DNA from: Roseococcus microcysteis
GTDB lineage: Bacteria > Pseudomonadota > Alphaproteobacteria > Acetobacterales > Acetobacteraceae
Assembly (NCBI RefSeq): GCF_014764365.1
Contig: NZ_CP061718.1
Coordinates: 3,736,501-3,800,500 of the forward strand
Length of the DNA stretch: 64,000 bases
Direction of reading: 5' to 3'
Shown: positions 39,834-48,276 of the stretch, piece by piece
Layout of the letters: the number at the start of each line of letters is the position of its first letter
Numbering within the stretch: the stretch's first letter is position 1
Program-made: the position numbers and the translations under genes
The notes under the pieces: generated by a model
The model's input: the letters and a program-made list of their open reading frames with translations, nothing else
Database searches by the model: none
What the model was told of the DNA's origin: nothing

Positions 39834-39885
39834 GGCGTTTCCCCTTTTCCGTTGGGGGCCATTCCGCCCCCGACGGGCGCGCCCG

Positions 39886-40869
39886 TCAATGCAGGCGGGG
39901 CGCCTTCAGGTGCCGGGCGCGGTCGCTGCTGGTGATGGACAGGTCCATCTGCTTCTGCCCGCGCGACACCGTGAGTTTCACCGCGGCCCCCGCCGGCCCC
40001 GCCGCTCGCACCGCGGTCCAGAGCGAGACGAGGTCATTCACCGCCTGCCCATCCACGGCCAGGATGCGGTCGCGCGGGCGCAGCCCGGCACGCTCGGCCG
40101 GGCCGCCCTTGGCGAGGCTGCCGACCCCCACCGTCTCCTCATCCTCGGTGGCATAGAGGCCGAGCCAGGGGCGCGCCGGCCGACCGGAATGGCCCGTGCG
40201 GCGCAGCGTCTCCAGGATGGGCAGCAATTCATTGATGGGCACGACCATGTTGAGGTCGAGCCGCTTCCCCCCCGGCTGCCCCTGCTGGAGGATCAGGCTG
40301 CCAATGCCCGCCAGCCGCCCATCCGGCCCGAACAGCCCGGCCCCGCCCCAATGCGGGTGCGCGGGGGCGGTGAAGATGGCGTTGTCCAGCATGTATTCCC
40401 AATAGCCGGCGAAGGGCTGCCGGGCCGCAATGGTGCAGGCCACCGCATGTTCTCGCCCCCCGGCCGCGGCCAGCACGCAGCTCGTGCCGAATTTCAGGCT
40501 GTCGGAATCGCCCAGCGGCGCCACCGGCATGCCCGGCAGCCGGCCCAGCGCCTGCACCAGGCCGAAGCCGCTCTCGAAATCCGTGGCGATGGGGGTGGCC
40601 TGGACCACGCGGCCATCATGGGCCGTCAGCCAGATGGTCTCGGCCTCCATGACCAGGTAGCCCATGGTCAGCACCAGCCCGCCCTGGTCGATCCAGACGC
40701 CCGAGCCCTCGCGCTCCACCCCCAGCGCGGCGGCGGAGGTGGCGTCGGGCGGCACCTGGGCCTTCACGGTCACGATGCTGTCGAAGCGTTCCTGCAGCGG
40801 AAAGGCGAATTCGGCAGGGTCGGGCTGGAAGGCGTCGGGCACCTCCCATTCATCGTCATCGTCCGGCAT
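39886..40869 (-). CDS. HtrA-like S1C protein with PDZ domain, catalytic triad lost
   Basis: A 327-residue protein with a trypsin-fold region (about 35-225) and a C-terminal PDZ domain (about 235-320: LAKGGPAERAGLRPRDRILA). The framework is HtrA-like (GSGVWIDQGGLVLT, PLGDSDSLKFGTSC), but the catalytic positions have changed. The His position (TNNHVV in HtrA) reads TMGYLV, the Asp position (RTDLA) reads ESGFG, and the Ser position (GNSGG) reads HWGGA. There is no signal peptide, and the protein starts MPDDDDEWEVPD, so a cytosolic, non-proteolytic binding role is likely. Confidence 0.8.
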   Translation of the reverse strand: MPDDDDEWEVPDAFQPDPAEFAFPLQERFDSIVTVKAQVPPDATSAAALGVEREGSGVWIDQGGLVLTMGYLVMEAETIWLTAHDGRVVQATPIATDFESGFGLVQALGRLPGMPVAPLGDSDSLKFGTSCVLAAAGGREHAVACTIAARQPFAGYWEYMLDNAIFTAPAHPHWGGAGLFGPDGRLAGIGSLILQQGQPGGKRLDLNMVVPINELLPILETLRRTGHSGRPARPWLGLYATEDEETVGVGSLAKGGPAERAGLRPRDRILAVDGQAVNDLVSLWTAVRAAGPAGAAVKLTVSRGQKQMDLSITSSDRARHLKAPRLH

Positions 40870-40959
40870 CGGGGCATCGGGCGTTGGAGTGCGACTGCAT
40901 CGGGCGAGCTTAGCAAAGCCGCAAGGCCACGCCCATACGCTTCACGCCTCGGGCGGAGT

Positions 40960-41448
40960 TCAGCCCCGCAACGCCCGGATCAGGGCGAAGGCCTCACGCA
41001 CCGTCGCAGCCCGCACCGCCTGGCGGTCGCCGGGAAAAACGCAGCGGCGGTGCAGCACCTGGCCCCCGGCCCCCGCGGCGGCGAGGTGGACGAGGCCCAC
41101 GGGCTTGGTGGCGCTGCCGCCCCCCGGCCCCGCGACACCCGTACAGGCCACGGCCATGTCCGCGCCGGACCGGGATTGCGCGCCGCTGGCCATGGCGCGT
41201 GCCACACTCTCGCTGACCGCGCCCTCGGTGGAGATCACACCCGGCTCGACTCCCAGCATCGCCGCCTTGGATGCGTTGGAATAGGTGACGAAGCCGCAGA
41301 GCAGCGTGGCGGAGGACCCCGCCACCGAGGTCAGCGCCGCCGCGATCAACCCGCCCGTGCAGCTTTCCGCCGTGGCCAGGGTCAGGCCCCGCGCCTGGAG
41401 TTCCGACAGCAGCCGCGCCGCGTCGTCCAGAATGTCCTGGTCCAGCAT
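40960..41448 (-). CDS. pncC: Nicotinamide-nucleotide amidohydrolase, CinA C-terminal type
   Basis: A 162-residue protein consisting of the CinA C-terminal domain alone, which deamidates NMN to NaMN in pyridine-nucleotide salvage. Conserved segments are LATAESCTGGLIAAALTSVA, GFVTYSNASKAAMLGV, VSESVARAMASGA and ACTGVAGPGGGSATKPVGLV. The ATG shares one base with the pgpA stop, so the two are coupled. Confidence 0.93.
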   Translation of the reverse strand: MLDQDILDDAARLLSELQARGLTLATAESCTGGLIAAALTSVAGSSATLLCGFVTYSNASKAAMLGVEPGVISTEGAVSESVARAMASGAQSRSGADMAVACTGVAGPGGGSATKPVGLVHLAAAGAGGQVLHRRCVFPGDRQAVRAATVREAFALIRALRG

Positions 41449-41888
41449 CAGCCCATCACCAGAAGCTTGAAAAGCAAGAGGATCACGGCCGCCATGGCGC
41501 CCGCCACCAGGTCATCGGCCATGACGCCGAAGGCGCCGTGCCGGCGGTCGGCCCAGCCCACGGGGCCGGGCTTGCCGATGTCGAAGGCGCGGAACAGGGC
41601 GAAGGCCAGCACCACGCCCAGCAGCCCATCCGCGAAAACCAGCGCGAGCGACATGCCCGCCGCCTCATCCACCACCACCCAGGAGGGGTCTTCCCGCGCC
41701 TCGGGCAGCCGCGCCAGCGCCCAGAAGCCGGCCACGGTGAAGGCGGCGCAGGCGGCCAGCGCCACCCAGCCCGGCAGCAGGGCCAGCGGCAGCACCACCG
41801 CCGAACCCCAGGTGCCCGGCCCCGGCCGCAGGAAGCCCACGCCGCCCAGCGAGGCGACGCGCCTCGGCCAGGGGCTCACGCCTGCCAT
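41448..41888 (-). CDS. pgpA: Phosphatidylglycerophosphatase A
   Basis: Dephosphorylates phosphatidylglycerophosphate to phosphatidylglycerol at the inner membrane. The 146-residue protein has the family motifs GPGTWGSAVVLPL, WVVVDEAAGM, FRAFDIGKPGPVGWAD and MADDLVAGAMAAV, with hydrophobic helices between. The GTWGSA and DE motifs form the metal-dependent active site. The PgsA-like enzyme for the preceding step is at 5089-5697. Its start lies 13 nt inside the lytic transglycosylase gene. Confidence 0.93.
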   Translation of the reverse strand: MAGVSPWPRRVASLGGVGFLRPGPGTWGSAVVLPLALLPGWVALAACAAFTVAGFWALARLPEAREDPSWVVVDEAAGMSLALVFADGLLGVVLAFALFRAFDIGKPGPVGWADRRHGAFGVMADDLVAGAMAAVILLLFKLLVMG

Positions 41889-43816
41889 TCGGCCATGGGG
41901 TGGGGCAGGGCGCGGGTAGCGGGGTCCATGGCGCGATAGACGGCGACGTTCTCGATCACGCGCTGCACATAGTTCCGCGTCTCCGCGAAGGGGATCATCT
42001 CCATCCAGTCCAGCATGCGGATGGTGCCCTGCCGCGGGTCGCCATAGGTGGCGAGCCACTGGTCCACCCGGCCCGAGCCCGCATTGTAGCCGGCGGCGGC
42101 GAAGACCATCACGCCGCCGAAGCGTTCCAGCCGCTCCTGGATATAGGCCGAGCCCAGACGCAGGTTGTGCTCCGGGTCGTTGATGAGCTGCGAGAGCTGG
42201 TGCGGAATGCCCTGCCGCCGCGCCACGTCGCGCGCCGTGGCCGGCAGCAGCTGCATGAGGCCGCGCGCATTGGAGCGCGAGACGGCGGTCGTCTCGAAAT
42301 TGCTCTCCTGTCGGGTGATGGCATAGACCAGCGCCGGTTCGGCCAGGTTGGGCGGCGCGCGGAAGGGCCGGGGCCAGCCCTCCTGTACCAGCATGGCACC
42401 CTGGGAACTGGCCCGGCGCGTGACCCAGACGCCGTGGTCGGGCTGGCCGATGGCGATGGCGAGCCGCGCGGTCAGCGCGTATTCGGCGGGGCTCGACTGC
42501 AGATCCACCAGGCGCAGCAGGAAGGGGCGGGTGCGGCGGCCCTCGCCCATCTCGCCCAGCAGCGAGATCAGCCGCACCAATTCGTTGGCCTGGAAGGCTC
42601 GGGTCTGCGCCGCGCTGGCCTGCGGCGCCGCGACGCCGTTGATGCGGGCGGAAAGCTGTTCCGGCGTCTCGCCCAAGGCGAGCGAGGCCATCTGCCCGTA
42701 GAAGGTGACGGGGAAGGCGGCGGCCTCGGCGAAGCGGGCGCGGGCGCGGCCCTGGTCCCGCTCGGCGCGGCCTTCCCAGTAGAGGCTGCGCGACTGGGTG
42801 ATGGGGCTCTGGCTGCCCGCGCGCAGGCGCTGGAAATGGGGCAGGGCGCGGGCGGGGTCGTTCAGGAAGCGGAGCGCCGCGAAGCCCGCCATGAATTCGG
42901 CCTCCTGGCGGGCGATGCCGGGCTCGGTCTGCCCATGCTGCGCCGCCACCTGGTAGGCCAGCGCCGGTTCGTTCAGGCGCAGCAGCTTGCGCACCAGGAT
43001 GTGCCGCTCGTTCCAACTCGCGCGCTGGGCGTCAGGATCCAGGCCGCGCTGGGCCACGGCGCCCGCCGCCCAGGCCTGTGCCGCCGCGGCATCCTCGTCG
43101 CGCTGGCGCAGCATGCGCGCGCGCTCCAGCGTGGCGGCGCCGTCGCGGGCGGCGGCGGCGGGGTCGGCGTCACGGCCGTTGGAATAGGCGAGGCGCAGTT
43201 CGTTGATGGCGCGATGCCGGGCATCGAGCAGGGGGAGCAGCCGCTGCACCGCCGCGAAATCCCGCGCGAAGGCCAGCCGGTCCGCGCGGCGGGCATGGGC
43301 GAGTTCGTCCAGCAGGGGTGTGGCGCGGGCCAGGAAGGCGGGCTCGGCGGCCGCATCGCCCTCGGTGTCCTCGGCCCAGGCCAGGGTGGCGGCATCCAGG
43401 GCGGCGTCGCGCCGGCCGGCGTTGAGCAGGGCGGTGACGTGGCGCGTGGCGCCATCCAGCGTCAAAGCGGGGTTGTTCTCGAAGTGGCGCAGCGCCAGCG
43501 CGTCATCGGGGTCGGTGGCCAGCAATTCCTCGGCGCGGCGGCGCAGGGTCAGCGGCATGGGCCAGTCGGGCGAGGTGGCGATGAATTCCACCACCTCGCG
43601 CGAACTGGCCGGCGCGCCGCGCGTGGTCAGCCGCATCCATCGCACCAGCTTGGCCACCAGCGGGTCGGCCTGGGCGGCGAGGCCTTCCGCCTGCACCCAG
43701 CGCTGCGCCTGGGCGGCGGCGATGGCCTGGCGTCCGGTCTCGGCGCGGGTCTGCGCGGAGAGCGGGCCGGGAATGGTGGGAAGAAGCAGGCCGAGAAGCA
43801 GGAAATTCCTTCGCAT
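41876..43816 (-). CDS. Soluble lytic murein transglycosylase (Slt-like)
   Basis: Cleaves peptidoglycan glycan strands in the periplasm. The 646-residue protein has a signal peptide (MRRNFLLLGLLLPTIPGPLS), a long alpha-superhelical domain (Ala/Arg-rich helices up to about 450), and a C-terminal SLT domain. The catalytic Glu is in TRQESNFETTAVSRSNARG, followed by LMQLLPATARDVA, NLRLGSAYIQERL and AAGYNAGSGRVDQWL. The ATG at 43816 places the signal peptide first; an earlier in-frame GTG at 43924 would overlap the dapA start region. Confidence 0.93.
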   Translation of the reverse strand: MRRNFLLLGLLLPTIPGPLSAQTRAETGRQAIAAAQAQRWVQAEGLAAQADPLVAKLVRWMRLTTRGAPASSREVVEFIATSPDWPMPLTLRRRAEELLATDPDDALALRHFENNPALTLDGATRHVTALLNAGRRDAALDAATLAWAEDTEGDAAAEPAFLARATPLLDELAHARRADRLAFARDFAAVQRLLPLLDARHRAINELRLAYSNGRDADPAAAARDGAATLERARMLRQRDEDAAAAQAWAAGAVAQRGLDPDAQRASWNERHILVRKLLRLNEPALAYQVAAQHGQTEPGIARQEAEFMAGFAALRFLNDPARALPHFQRLRAGSQSPITQSRSLYWEGRAERDQGRARARFAEAAAFPVTFYGQMASLALGETPEQLSARINGVAAPQASAAQTRAFQANELVRLISLLGEMGEGRRTRPFLLRLVDLQSSPAEYALTARLAIAIGQPDHGVWVTRRASSQGAMLVQEGWPRPFRAPPNLAEPALVYAITRQESNFETTAVSRSNARGLMQLLPATARDVARRQGIPHQLSQLINDPEHNLRLGSAYIQERLERFGGVMVFAAAGYNAGSGRVDQWLATYGDPRQGTIRMLDWMEMIPFAETRNYVQRVIENVAVYRAMDPATRALPHPMAEWQA

Positions 43817-43924
43817 CCCCCCTTCTACCCCCGAAGCGCCCCCCGCTTCCACCGCCGATGGCCGCGGCCCAACCTTGTTACGCGCGCCGCGCGGGATTAG
43901 GTGTGAGGCTGAGAGGAACGCCAC

Positions 43925-44806
43925 ATGCGCTTCACCGGTTCATTCACCGCCCTGATCACCCCCATGCACGCCGATGGCAGCCTGGATGAGCGCGCCTTCG
44001 GCGACCTCGTCGAATGGCAGATCGCCGAGGGCACGGAAGGCCTCGTCCCCGTGGGCACCACGGGCGAGAGCCCGACCCTTTCGCATGCCGAGCACAAACG
44101 GGTGGTGGAGCTGTGCATCGAGGCCGCGCGCGGCCGCGTGCCCGTGATGGCGGGCGCCGGCAGCAACAGCACGGCCGAGGCGGTGGATTTCGCGCAGCAC
44201 GCCAAGCGGGCGGGCGCGGACGCGATCCTTGTCGTCACGCCCTACTACAACAAGCCGACGCAGGAGGGGATGTTCCTGCACTTCTCCATGATCGCGGATG
44301 CGGTGGACATCCCGATGTTCATCTACAACATCCCCGGCCGTTCGGTGATCGACATGACGCCGGAGACGATGGGCCGGCTGGCCAAGCATCCCAACATCGT
44401 GGGCGTGAAGGACGCGACGGCCAACCTCGCGCGGCCGCTGCACCAGCGCGTGACCTGCGGGGCGGATTTCATCCAGCTCTCGGGCGAGGACCACACGGCG
44501 CTGTCCTTCAACGCCGCCGGCGGGCATGGCTGCATCAGCGTGACCAGCAACATCGCCCCCCGCCTCTGCGCCGAGATGCAGAAGGCCTGGCGCGAGGGCA
44601 AGGTCTGCGAGGCCATGGCCATTCAGGACCGCCTGCTGCCGCTGCATGACGCGCTGTTCTGCGAGACCTCGCCCGGGCCGGTGAAATATGCCGCCAGCCT
44701 GTTGGGCCGCGGCACCGCCTTCTGCCGTCCGCCGATGGGGCCGATCGCGGCCAGCACCGCGGCGCGCGTCGAGACGGCGATGCGGGACGTGGGGCTGCTG
44801 AACTGA
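43925..44806 (+). CDS. dapA: 4-hydroxy-tetrahydrodipicolinate synthase
   Basis: Condenses pyruvate with aspartate semialdehyde at the head of the lysine/diaminopimelate branch. The 293-residue TIM barrel has [17 protein letters not shown] (Thr45), [23 protein letters not shown] with Tyr134, and the Schiff-base Lys162 in IVGVKDAT. It is divergent from the transglycosylase, with about 108 nt between the two starts. It shares a TGATG junction with smpB. Confidence 0.96.
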   Translation: MRFTGSFTALITPMHADGSLDERAFGDLVEWQIAEGTEGLVPVGTTGESPTLSHAEHKRVVELCIEAARGRVPVMAGAGSNSTAEAVDFAQHAKRAGADAILVVTPYYNKPTQEGMFLHFSMIADAVDIPMFIYNIPGRSVIDMTPETMGRLAKHPNIVGVKDATANLARPLHQRVTCGADFIQLSGEDHTALSFNAAGGHGCISVTSNIAPRLCAEMQKAWREGKVCEAMAIQDRLLPLHDALFCETSPGPVKYAASLLGRGTAFCRPPMGPIAASTAARVETAMRDVGLLN

Positions 44807-45303
44807 TGGCCACCGCCGAGGCCCGCAAGAAACCGCTGATCAGCCACGGCACCGCGGCGCTGAACCGCCGCGCGCGCTTCGACTACAAGATCGGCGAGGT
44901 GATCGAGGCGGGCCTGGTGCTGCTGGGGCCCGAGGTGAAGAGCCTGCGCGCCGGCCGCGCCAGCCTGAGCGAGGCCTGGGCCGGCGAGCGTGACGGCGAG
45001 ATGTTCCTCTTCGGCTGCCATATCGGCGAATGGCAGGCCGGCAGCTTCATGGCGAAGATGGATCCCGTCCGTCCGCGCAAGCTGCTGCTGCACAAGAAGC
45101 AGGTGCGGGAGTTGACGGGCGCCACGACGCGCGAAGGCGCCACCATCGTGCCGCTGGAAATCCGCTTCAACGACAAGGGACGGGCCAAGGTGTTGATCGG
45201 CCTCGCCACCGGCAAGAAGCTGCACGACAAGCGCGCCGACATCGCCAAGCGCGACTGGCAGCGCGACAAGGCGCGGCTCATGCGGGACAAGGGGCGGGAC
45301 TAA
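44806..45303 (+). CDS. smpB: SsrA-binding protein
   Basis: Brings tmRNA to stalled ribosomes for trans-translation. The 165-residue protein has the OB-fold start NRRARFDYKIGEVIEAGLVL, LLGPEVKSLRAGRASLSEAW, IGEWQAGSF and the basic C-terminal tail KLHDKRADIAKRDWQRDKAR, which enters the mRNA channel. Overlap with dapA is common in alphaproteobacteria. The ssrA gene itself was not found in the window. Confidence 0.96.
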   Translation: MATAEARKKPLISHGTAALNRRARFDYKIGEVIEAGLVLLGPEVKSLRAGRASLSEAWAGERDGEMFLFGCHIGEWQAGSFMAKMDPVRPRKLLLHKKQVRELTGATTREGATIVPLEIRFNDKGRAKVLIGLATGKKLHDKRADIAKRDWQRDKARLMRDKGRD

Positions 45304-45323
45304 CCCCCGCCCCAAGCCGCCTC

Positions 45324-45836
45324 TCAACGCGTGTCGCGCGAGGCCTGGTTGTTCTTCACCTGCTGCGAGACGCTGCCCACCTGGCGCGGGTCCACATCCG
45401 TCATCTGGCGCTTTTCATCGAGCGGGTTCATGCCTTCGCGCGCGGTGGCGCCGGGGTTGGGGTGGTGGCGCGGGGCGGCCTTCTTGCGGGCCAGGGCTTC
45501 GCGCAGGAATTCCGTGGTCTGCGCGCGCTTGTCGCCCGACTGCAGGGCGGCGATGCGGCTGTTCACCCGCTTCATGGCCGCGGCGAAGACCTGCTTCTTC
45601 AGCAGCACGCCGTCCTCGGCCGGGGCGGGGCCGGCACCGCGTGGCTCGGCCTTGCCGCGCTGGCTGCGCCGGCGATCCCGCGCGATGTCACGCGCCTTGT
45701 CGCGGTATTCCCGCAGCCGGCGGGCCAGGGCCAGGACGGCGTCCCGGTCCAGGGATTGAATGTCAGGGTGGCGGCTTTGCCGCACCGCGTCGCGCTCCGC
45801 CCCGGTGAGGAGGCGGTCTTCGGTTCGAGTGCCCAT
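45324..45836 (-). CDS. Conserved-looking protein of unknown function
   Basis: A 170-residue very basic, helical protein that I do not recognise. The first half (LTGAERDAVRQSRHPDIQSL and LALARRLREYRDKARDIARD) reads as amphipathic helices. A Pro/Gly/Ala linker follows, then VLLKKQVFAAAMKRVNSRIA, and a polar, probably disordered tail (ATAREGMNPLDEKRQMTDVD). No signal peptide, membrane helix or metal motif is seen. It is convergent with smpB (20-nt gap) and alone on its strand. Regular amino-acid use for this genome supports a real gene; nucleic-acid binding is only a guess from charge. Confidence 0.65.
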   Translation of the reverse strand: MGTRTEDRLLTGAERDAVRQSRHPDIQSLDRDAVLALARRLREYRDKARDIARDRRRSQRGKAEPRGAGPAPAEDGVLLKKQVFAAAMKRVNSRIAALQSGDKRAQTTEFLREALARKKAAPRHHPNPGATAREGMNPLDEKRQMTDVDPRQVGSVSQQVKNNQASRDTR

Positions 45837-45930
45837 GAACAGGAAATGCGGATGGGCGGCTTTGGCTGCAACCCAGCGCGCATTTTCCTGCGTGTTTCGG
45901 GGGCTGGCGTGATGGCCCGGGCCTGCCCAT

Positions 45931-45990
45931 CATTCCAGCTCGACGGCATGCCATGGAATGAATTGTGGCGGCCGTATTTTCTGCTACCCA
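45931..45990 (+). promoter_or_regulatory. Inverted repeat and possible promoter before the sulfite-oxidase-like gene
   Basis: CATTCCA (45931-45937) and TGGAATG (45954-45960) are exact inverted arms 16 nt apart. Directly downstream TTGTGG (45963-45968), 16 nt and TACCCA (45985-45990) could serve as -35/-10. The ATG is at 46051. The rest of the 214-nt gap (45837-46050) shows nothing else I can support. Confidence 0.35.
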
Positions 45991-46050
45991 TGATTGCGTC
46001 GAGCCTGCCCGGCCCCAGGGTGGGCGAGGGACGCCCACGAAGGAATTGCC

Positions 46051-46731
46051 ATGGCCGACCACCCCATGACCGATGACGCCGTCCTGCACGGCGCGCTCCG
46101 CGAAAAACTGGTCCGCGCCAAGGAGCAATGGGCCCGCGAGGGACGGCTTCTCACCGGCGAGACCAGCACCCCCCAGGCCCAGCGCCTGCCGCCGGGCCAG
46201 CGCCTGGTGCAGGATTTTCCGGTGCTCGACCTCGGCGTGCAGCCCGAGGTGAAGCCCGAACGCTGGCGCCTGCGTGTGGAAGGCCTGGTGGAGGAGAAGG
46301 TGGCGCTGGACTGGGACGCCTTCCAATCCCTGCCGCAGCAGGAATGGGTGAACGACATCCATTGCGTCACCGCCTGGTCGCGCTACGACAACCGCTGGAA
46401 GGGGGTGGCGGCGCGCGACATTCTGATGCTGGCCCGCCCGAAGCCCGAGGCGCGCTTCGTCGTCTTTCACTCCTATGATGGCTACACGACCAACGTGCCG
46501 CTGGAGGTCTTTGCTGCGGAGGAGGCGATGGTCGCCCACACCTGGAACGGCGCGCCGCTGGAGCGCGTGCATGGCGGCCCCGCGCGCATCGTCATCCCCC
46601 GTTACTATTTCTGGAAAAGCGCCAAATGGGTGACGCGCATCGAACTCCTGGCCGAGGACCGGCCGGGCTTCTGGGAGGTGCGCGGCTATCACAACAACGC
46701 CGACCCCTGGCTGGAGGAGCGTTATGCCTGA
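46051..46731 (+). CDS. Sulfite oxidase-like molybdopterin oxidoreductase
   Basis: A 226-residue molybdopterin-binding enzyme of the SUOX/YedY fold. The molybdenum-ligand cysteine is Cys105 in DIHCVTAWSRYDNRWKGV, and the fold signature continues with FHSYDGYTTNVPLE, APLERVHGGPARIVIPRYYF and WKSAKWVTRIELL. There is no signal peptide, unlike MsrP (YedY), so this is the cytosolic sulfite-oxidase-like group of uncertain substrate. AAGGA precedes the ATG. It overlaps the glutathione peroxidase gene by 8 nt. Confidence 0.9.
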   Translation: MADHPMTDDAVLHGALREKLVRAKEQWAREGRLLTGETSTPQAQRLPPGQRLVQDFPVLDLGVQPEVKPERWRLRVEGLVEEKVALDWDAFQSLPQQEWVNDIHCVTAWSRYDNRWKGVAARDILMLARPKPEARFVVFHSYDGYTTNVPLEVFAAEEAMVAHTWNGAPLERVHGGPARIVIPRYYFWKSAKWVTRIELLAEDRPGFWEVRGYHNNADPWLEERYA

Positions 46732-47272
46732 GTTACGACGGCGGGCGGTCGCGGGGGGCCTGCTGGGCAGCCTCGCCGCCGTGCCGGCCCTGGCCGACCC
46801 CACCGCCTTCGACTTCGGCTTCGAGGCGCTGGAGGGCGGCCCGCTGCCGCTCTCCGAATTCCGCGGCCGTGTCCTGCTGGTGGTGAACACCGCGAGCTTT
46901 TGCGGCTTCACCCCCCAATACGCCGCCTTGCAGCGTCTGCATGATCAGTATGAGGGCCGTGGGCTGGTGGTGGTGGGCGTCCCCTCCGAGGATTTCAACC
47001 AGGAAAGCGGCGATGCCCACCGTATCCGGGAATTCTGCGACACCATGTTCGGCATCACCTTCCCCATGGCGGGCTTGACCCATGTGCGGGGCCCGGGGGC
47101 GCACCCCTTCTTCGCCTGGGCCGCGCGCCGCGCCGGGCCGGTGCGCTGGAACTTTCACAAATATCTGGTGGCGCGGGACGGGATGCAGGTGGCGGGTTTC
47201 ACCCCTCATATCCCGCCCGACGCGCCTGAGGTGCTGCGCCTGCTCCACACGAAGCTCTCGGCCACCGCGTGA
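46724..47272 (+). CDS. Exported glutathione peroxidase family protein
   Basis: A 182-residue thiol peroxidase. The N-terminus MPELRRRAVAGGLLGSLAAV with PALA cleavage is a signal peptide, so it acts in the periplasm. The peroxidatic cysteine is Cys60 in VVNTASFCGFTPQYAALQRL; the Gln segment reads EDFNQESGD and the Trp segment VRWNFHKYLV. Like other bacterial enzymes it probably uses thioredoxin-like reductants. Coupling with the Mo enzyme suggests a shared oxidative or sulfur stress role (inference). Confidence 0.9.
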   Translation: MPELRRRAVAGGLLGSLAAVPALADPTAFDFGFEALEGGPLPLSEFRGRVLLVVNTASFCGFTPQYAALQRLHDQYEGRGLVVVGVPSEDFNQESGDAHRIREFCDTMFGITFPMAGLTHVRGPGAHPFFAWAARRAGPVRWNFHKYLVARDGMQVAGFTPHIPPDAPEVLRLLHTKLSATA

Positions 47273-47766
47273 TCCTGGTCGGTCTCGGGGCCAGCCTGCC
47301 GGCCCCCGATGGCGGCGCGCCCCGCGCCACCTGCGAGGCGGCCGCCCAATTGCTGGGCGAGTTGCCGGGGCTGCGCCTCGCTTCCCTCTCGCGCTGGTGG
47401 GAGAGCGCGCCGGTCCCCCCCATGCCCGGCGCCCCCTGGTTCGTGAACGGGGTGGCGCGGCTGGAGGGCGCGATGGAACCCGAGGCGCTGCTGGCCCATC
47501 TCCAGGCCATCGAGGCGCGCTTCGGCCGGCAACGGCCTTTCCCCAACGCCCCGCGCACGCTGGACCTGGACCTGCTGGACCATGATGGCCAGGTGCTGGA
47601 CACGCCCCGCCTGACCCTGCCGCACCCCCGCATGGCGGGCCGTGCCTTCGTGCTGCTTCCGCTGGCGGAGGTGGCGCCGGGCTGGACCCATCCGGTGACG
47701 GGGGAGGGGGTGGCGGCGCTGATCGCAACCCTGCCCCCGCAGGAGATCAGCCCCATGGCGGCCTGA
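47269..47766 (+). CDS. folK: 2-amino-4-hydroxy-6-hydroxymethyldihydropteridine pyrophosphokinase
   Basis: Transfers pyrophosphate from ATP to hydroxymethyl-dihydropterin in folate synthesis. The 165-residue HPPK has MILVGLGASLPAPDGGAP at the start, RWWESAPVPPMPGAPWFVNG in the pterin region, and the metal/ATP motif RPFPNAPRTLDLDLLDHDG followed by LPHPRMAGRAFVLLPLAEVAPGW-type sequence. The GTG start overlaps the peroxidase stop (GTGA). No folP or folB is adjacent. Confidence 0.94.
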   Translation: MILVGLGASLPAPDGGAPRATCEAAAQLLGELPGLRLASLSRWWESAPVPPMPGAPWFVNGVARLEGAMEPEALLAHLQAIEARFGRQRPFPNAPRTLDLDLLDHDGQVLDTPRLTLPHPRMAGRAFVLLPLAEVAPGWTHPVTGEGVAALIATLPPQEISPMAA

Positions 47767-47770
47767 TCGC

Positions 47771-47799
47771 TTGCACCGGGAGGGGCCTTCGCTTATCTG
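47771..47799 (+). promoter_or_regulatory. Putative promoter of rpoZ-rsh
   Basis: TTGCAC (47771-47776), a 17-nt spacer and TATCTG (47794-47799) lie just after the folK stop. Transcription near 47806 would give rpoZ a leader of about 50 nt. Confidence 0.5.
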
Positions 47800-47856
47800 A
47801 AGGTTTCGCCGTGGTGCAGCACGTCTGCGCCCGCACATCCTTGGCCGAGGTATTTC

Positions 47857-48252
47857 ATGGCACGCGTCACCGTCGAAGACTGCATCGTCCAGGTTCCGAA
47901 CCGCTTCGAGCTCGTGCTCCTTGCGGCCCAGCGCGCGCGCAACATCAGCCGGGGCGAGACCCTGACGGTGGACCGCGACAATGACAAGAACCCGGTCGTG
48001 GCGCTGCGCGAGATCGCGGACCAGACCGTGCCGCTGGACGGGCTGGAACAGGACCTCATCAAGTCCCTGAGCCGCGCGCCGGAGCCGGAGCCCGTCGAGG
48101 ACGAGGTGATGGACCTCATCGACACCAACGAGAACATCTTCGGCGTCATGGACGTGAACGAGGAACTCCCCGCCGACATGGGCGCCGAGGAGTTCAGCCC
48201 CGACGACCTCGAAGCCCAGCTCGCGGCCGAGCTGGGCGGCGGGCGGGACTGA
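47857..48252 (+). CDS. rpoZ: RNA polymerase omega subunit
   Basis: Assembles and stabilises RNA polymerase and forms part of a ppGpp site. The 131-residue protein starts [20 protein letters not shown] and has [20 protein letters not shown] and [13 protein letters not shown]. The tail is unusually long and acidic ([20 protein letters not shown] onward), as in alphaproteobacterial omegas. It precedes the (p)ppGpp synthetase gene by 24 nt, the classic rpoZ-rsh arrangement. Confidence 0.96.
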   Translation: MARVTVEDCIVQVPNRFELVLLAAQRARNISRGETLTVDRDNDKNPVVALREIADQTVPLDGLEQDLIKSLSRAPEPEPVEDEVMDLIDTNENIFGVMDVNEELPADMGAEEFSPDDLEAQLAAELGGGRD

Positions 48253-48276
48253 GCCGCCACCGGCCCCCGCCCCGAC

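Noticed and set aside
43817-43924. Extended start of the lytic transglycosylase at GTG 43924
   Set aside because: It would place 36 non-hydrophobic residues before a clear signal peptide and run up to the dapA start; the ATG at 43816 fits export better.
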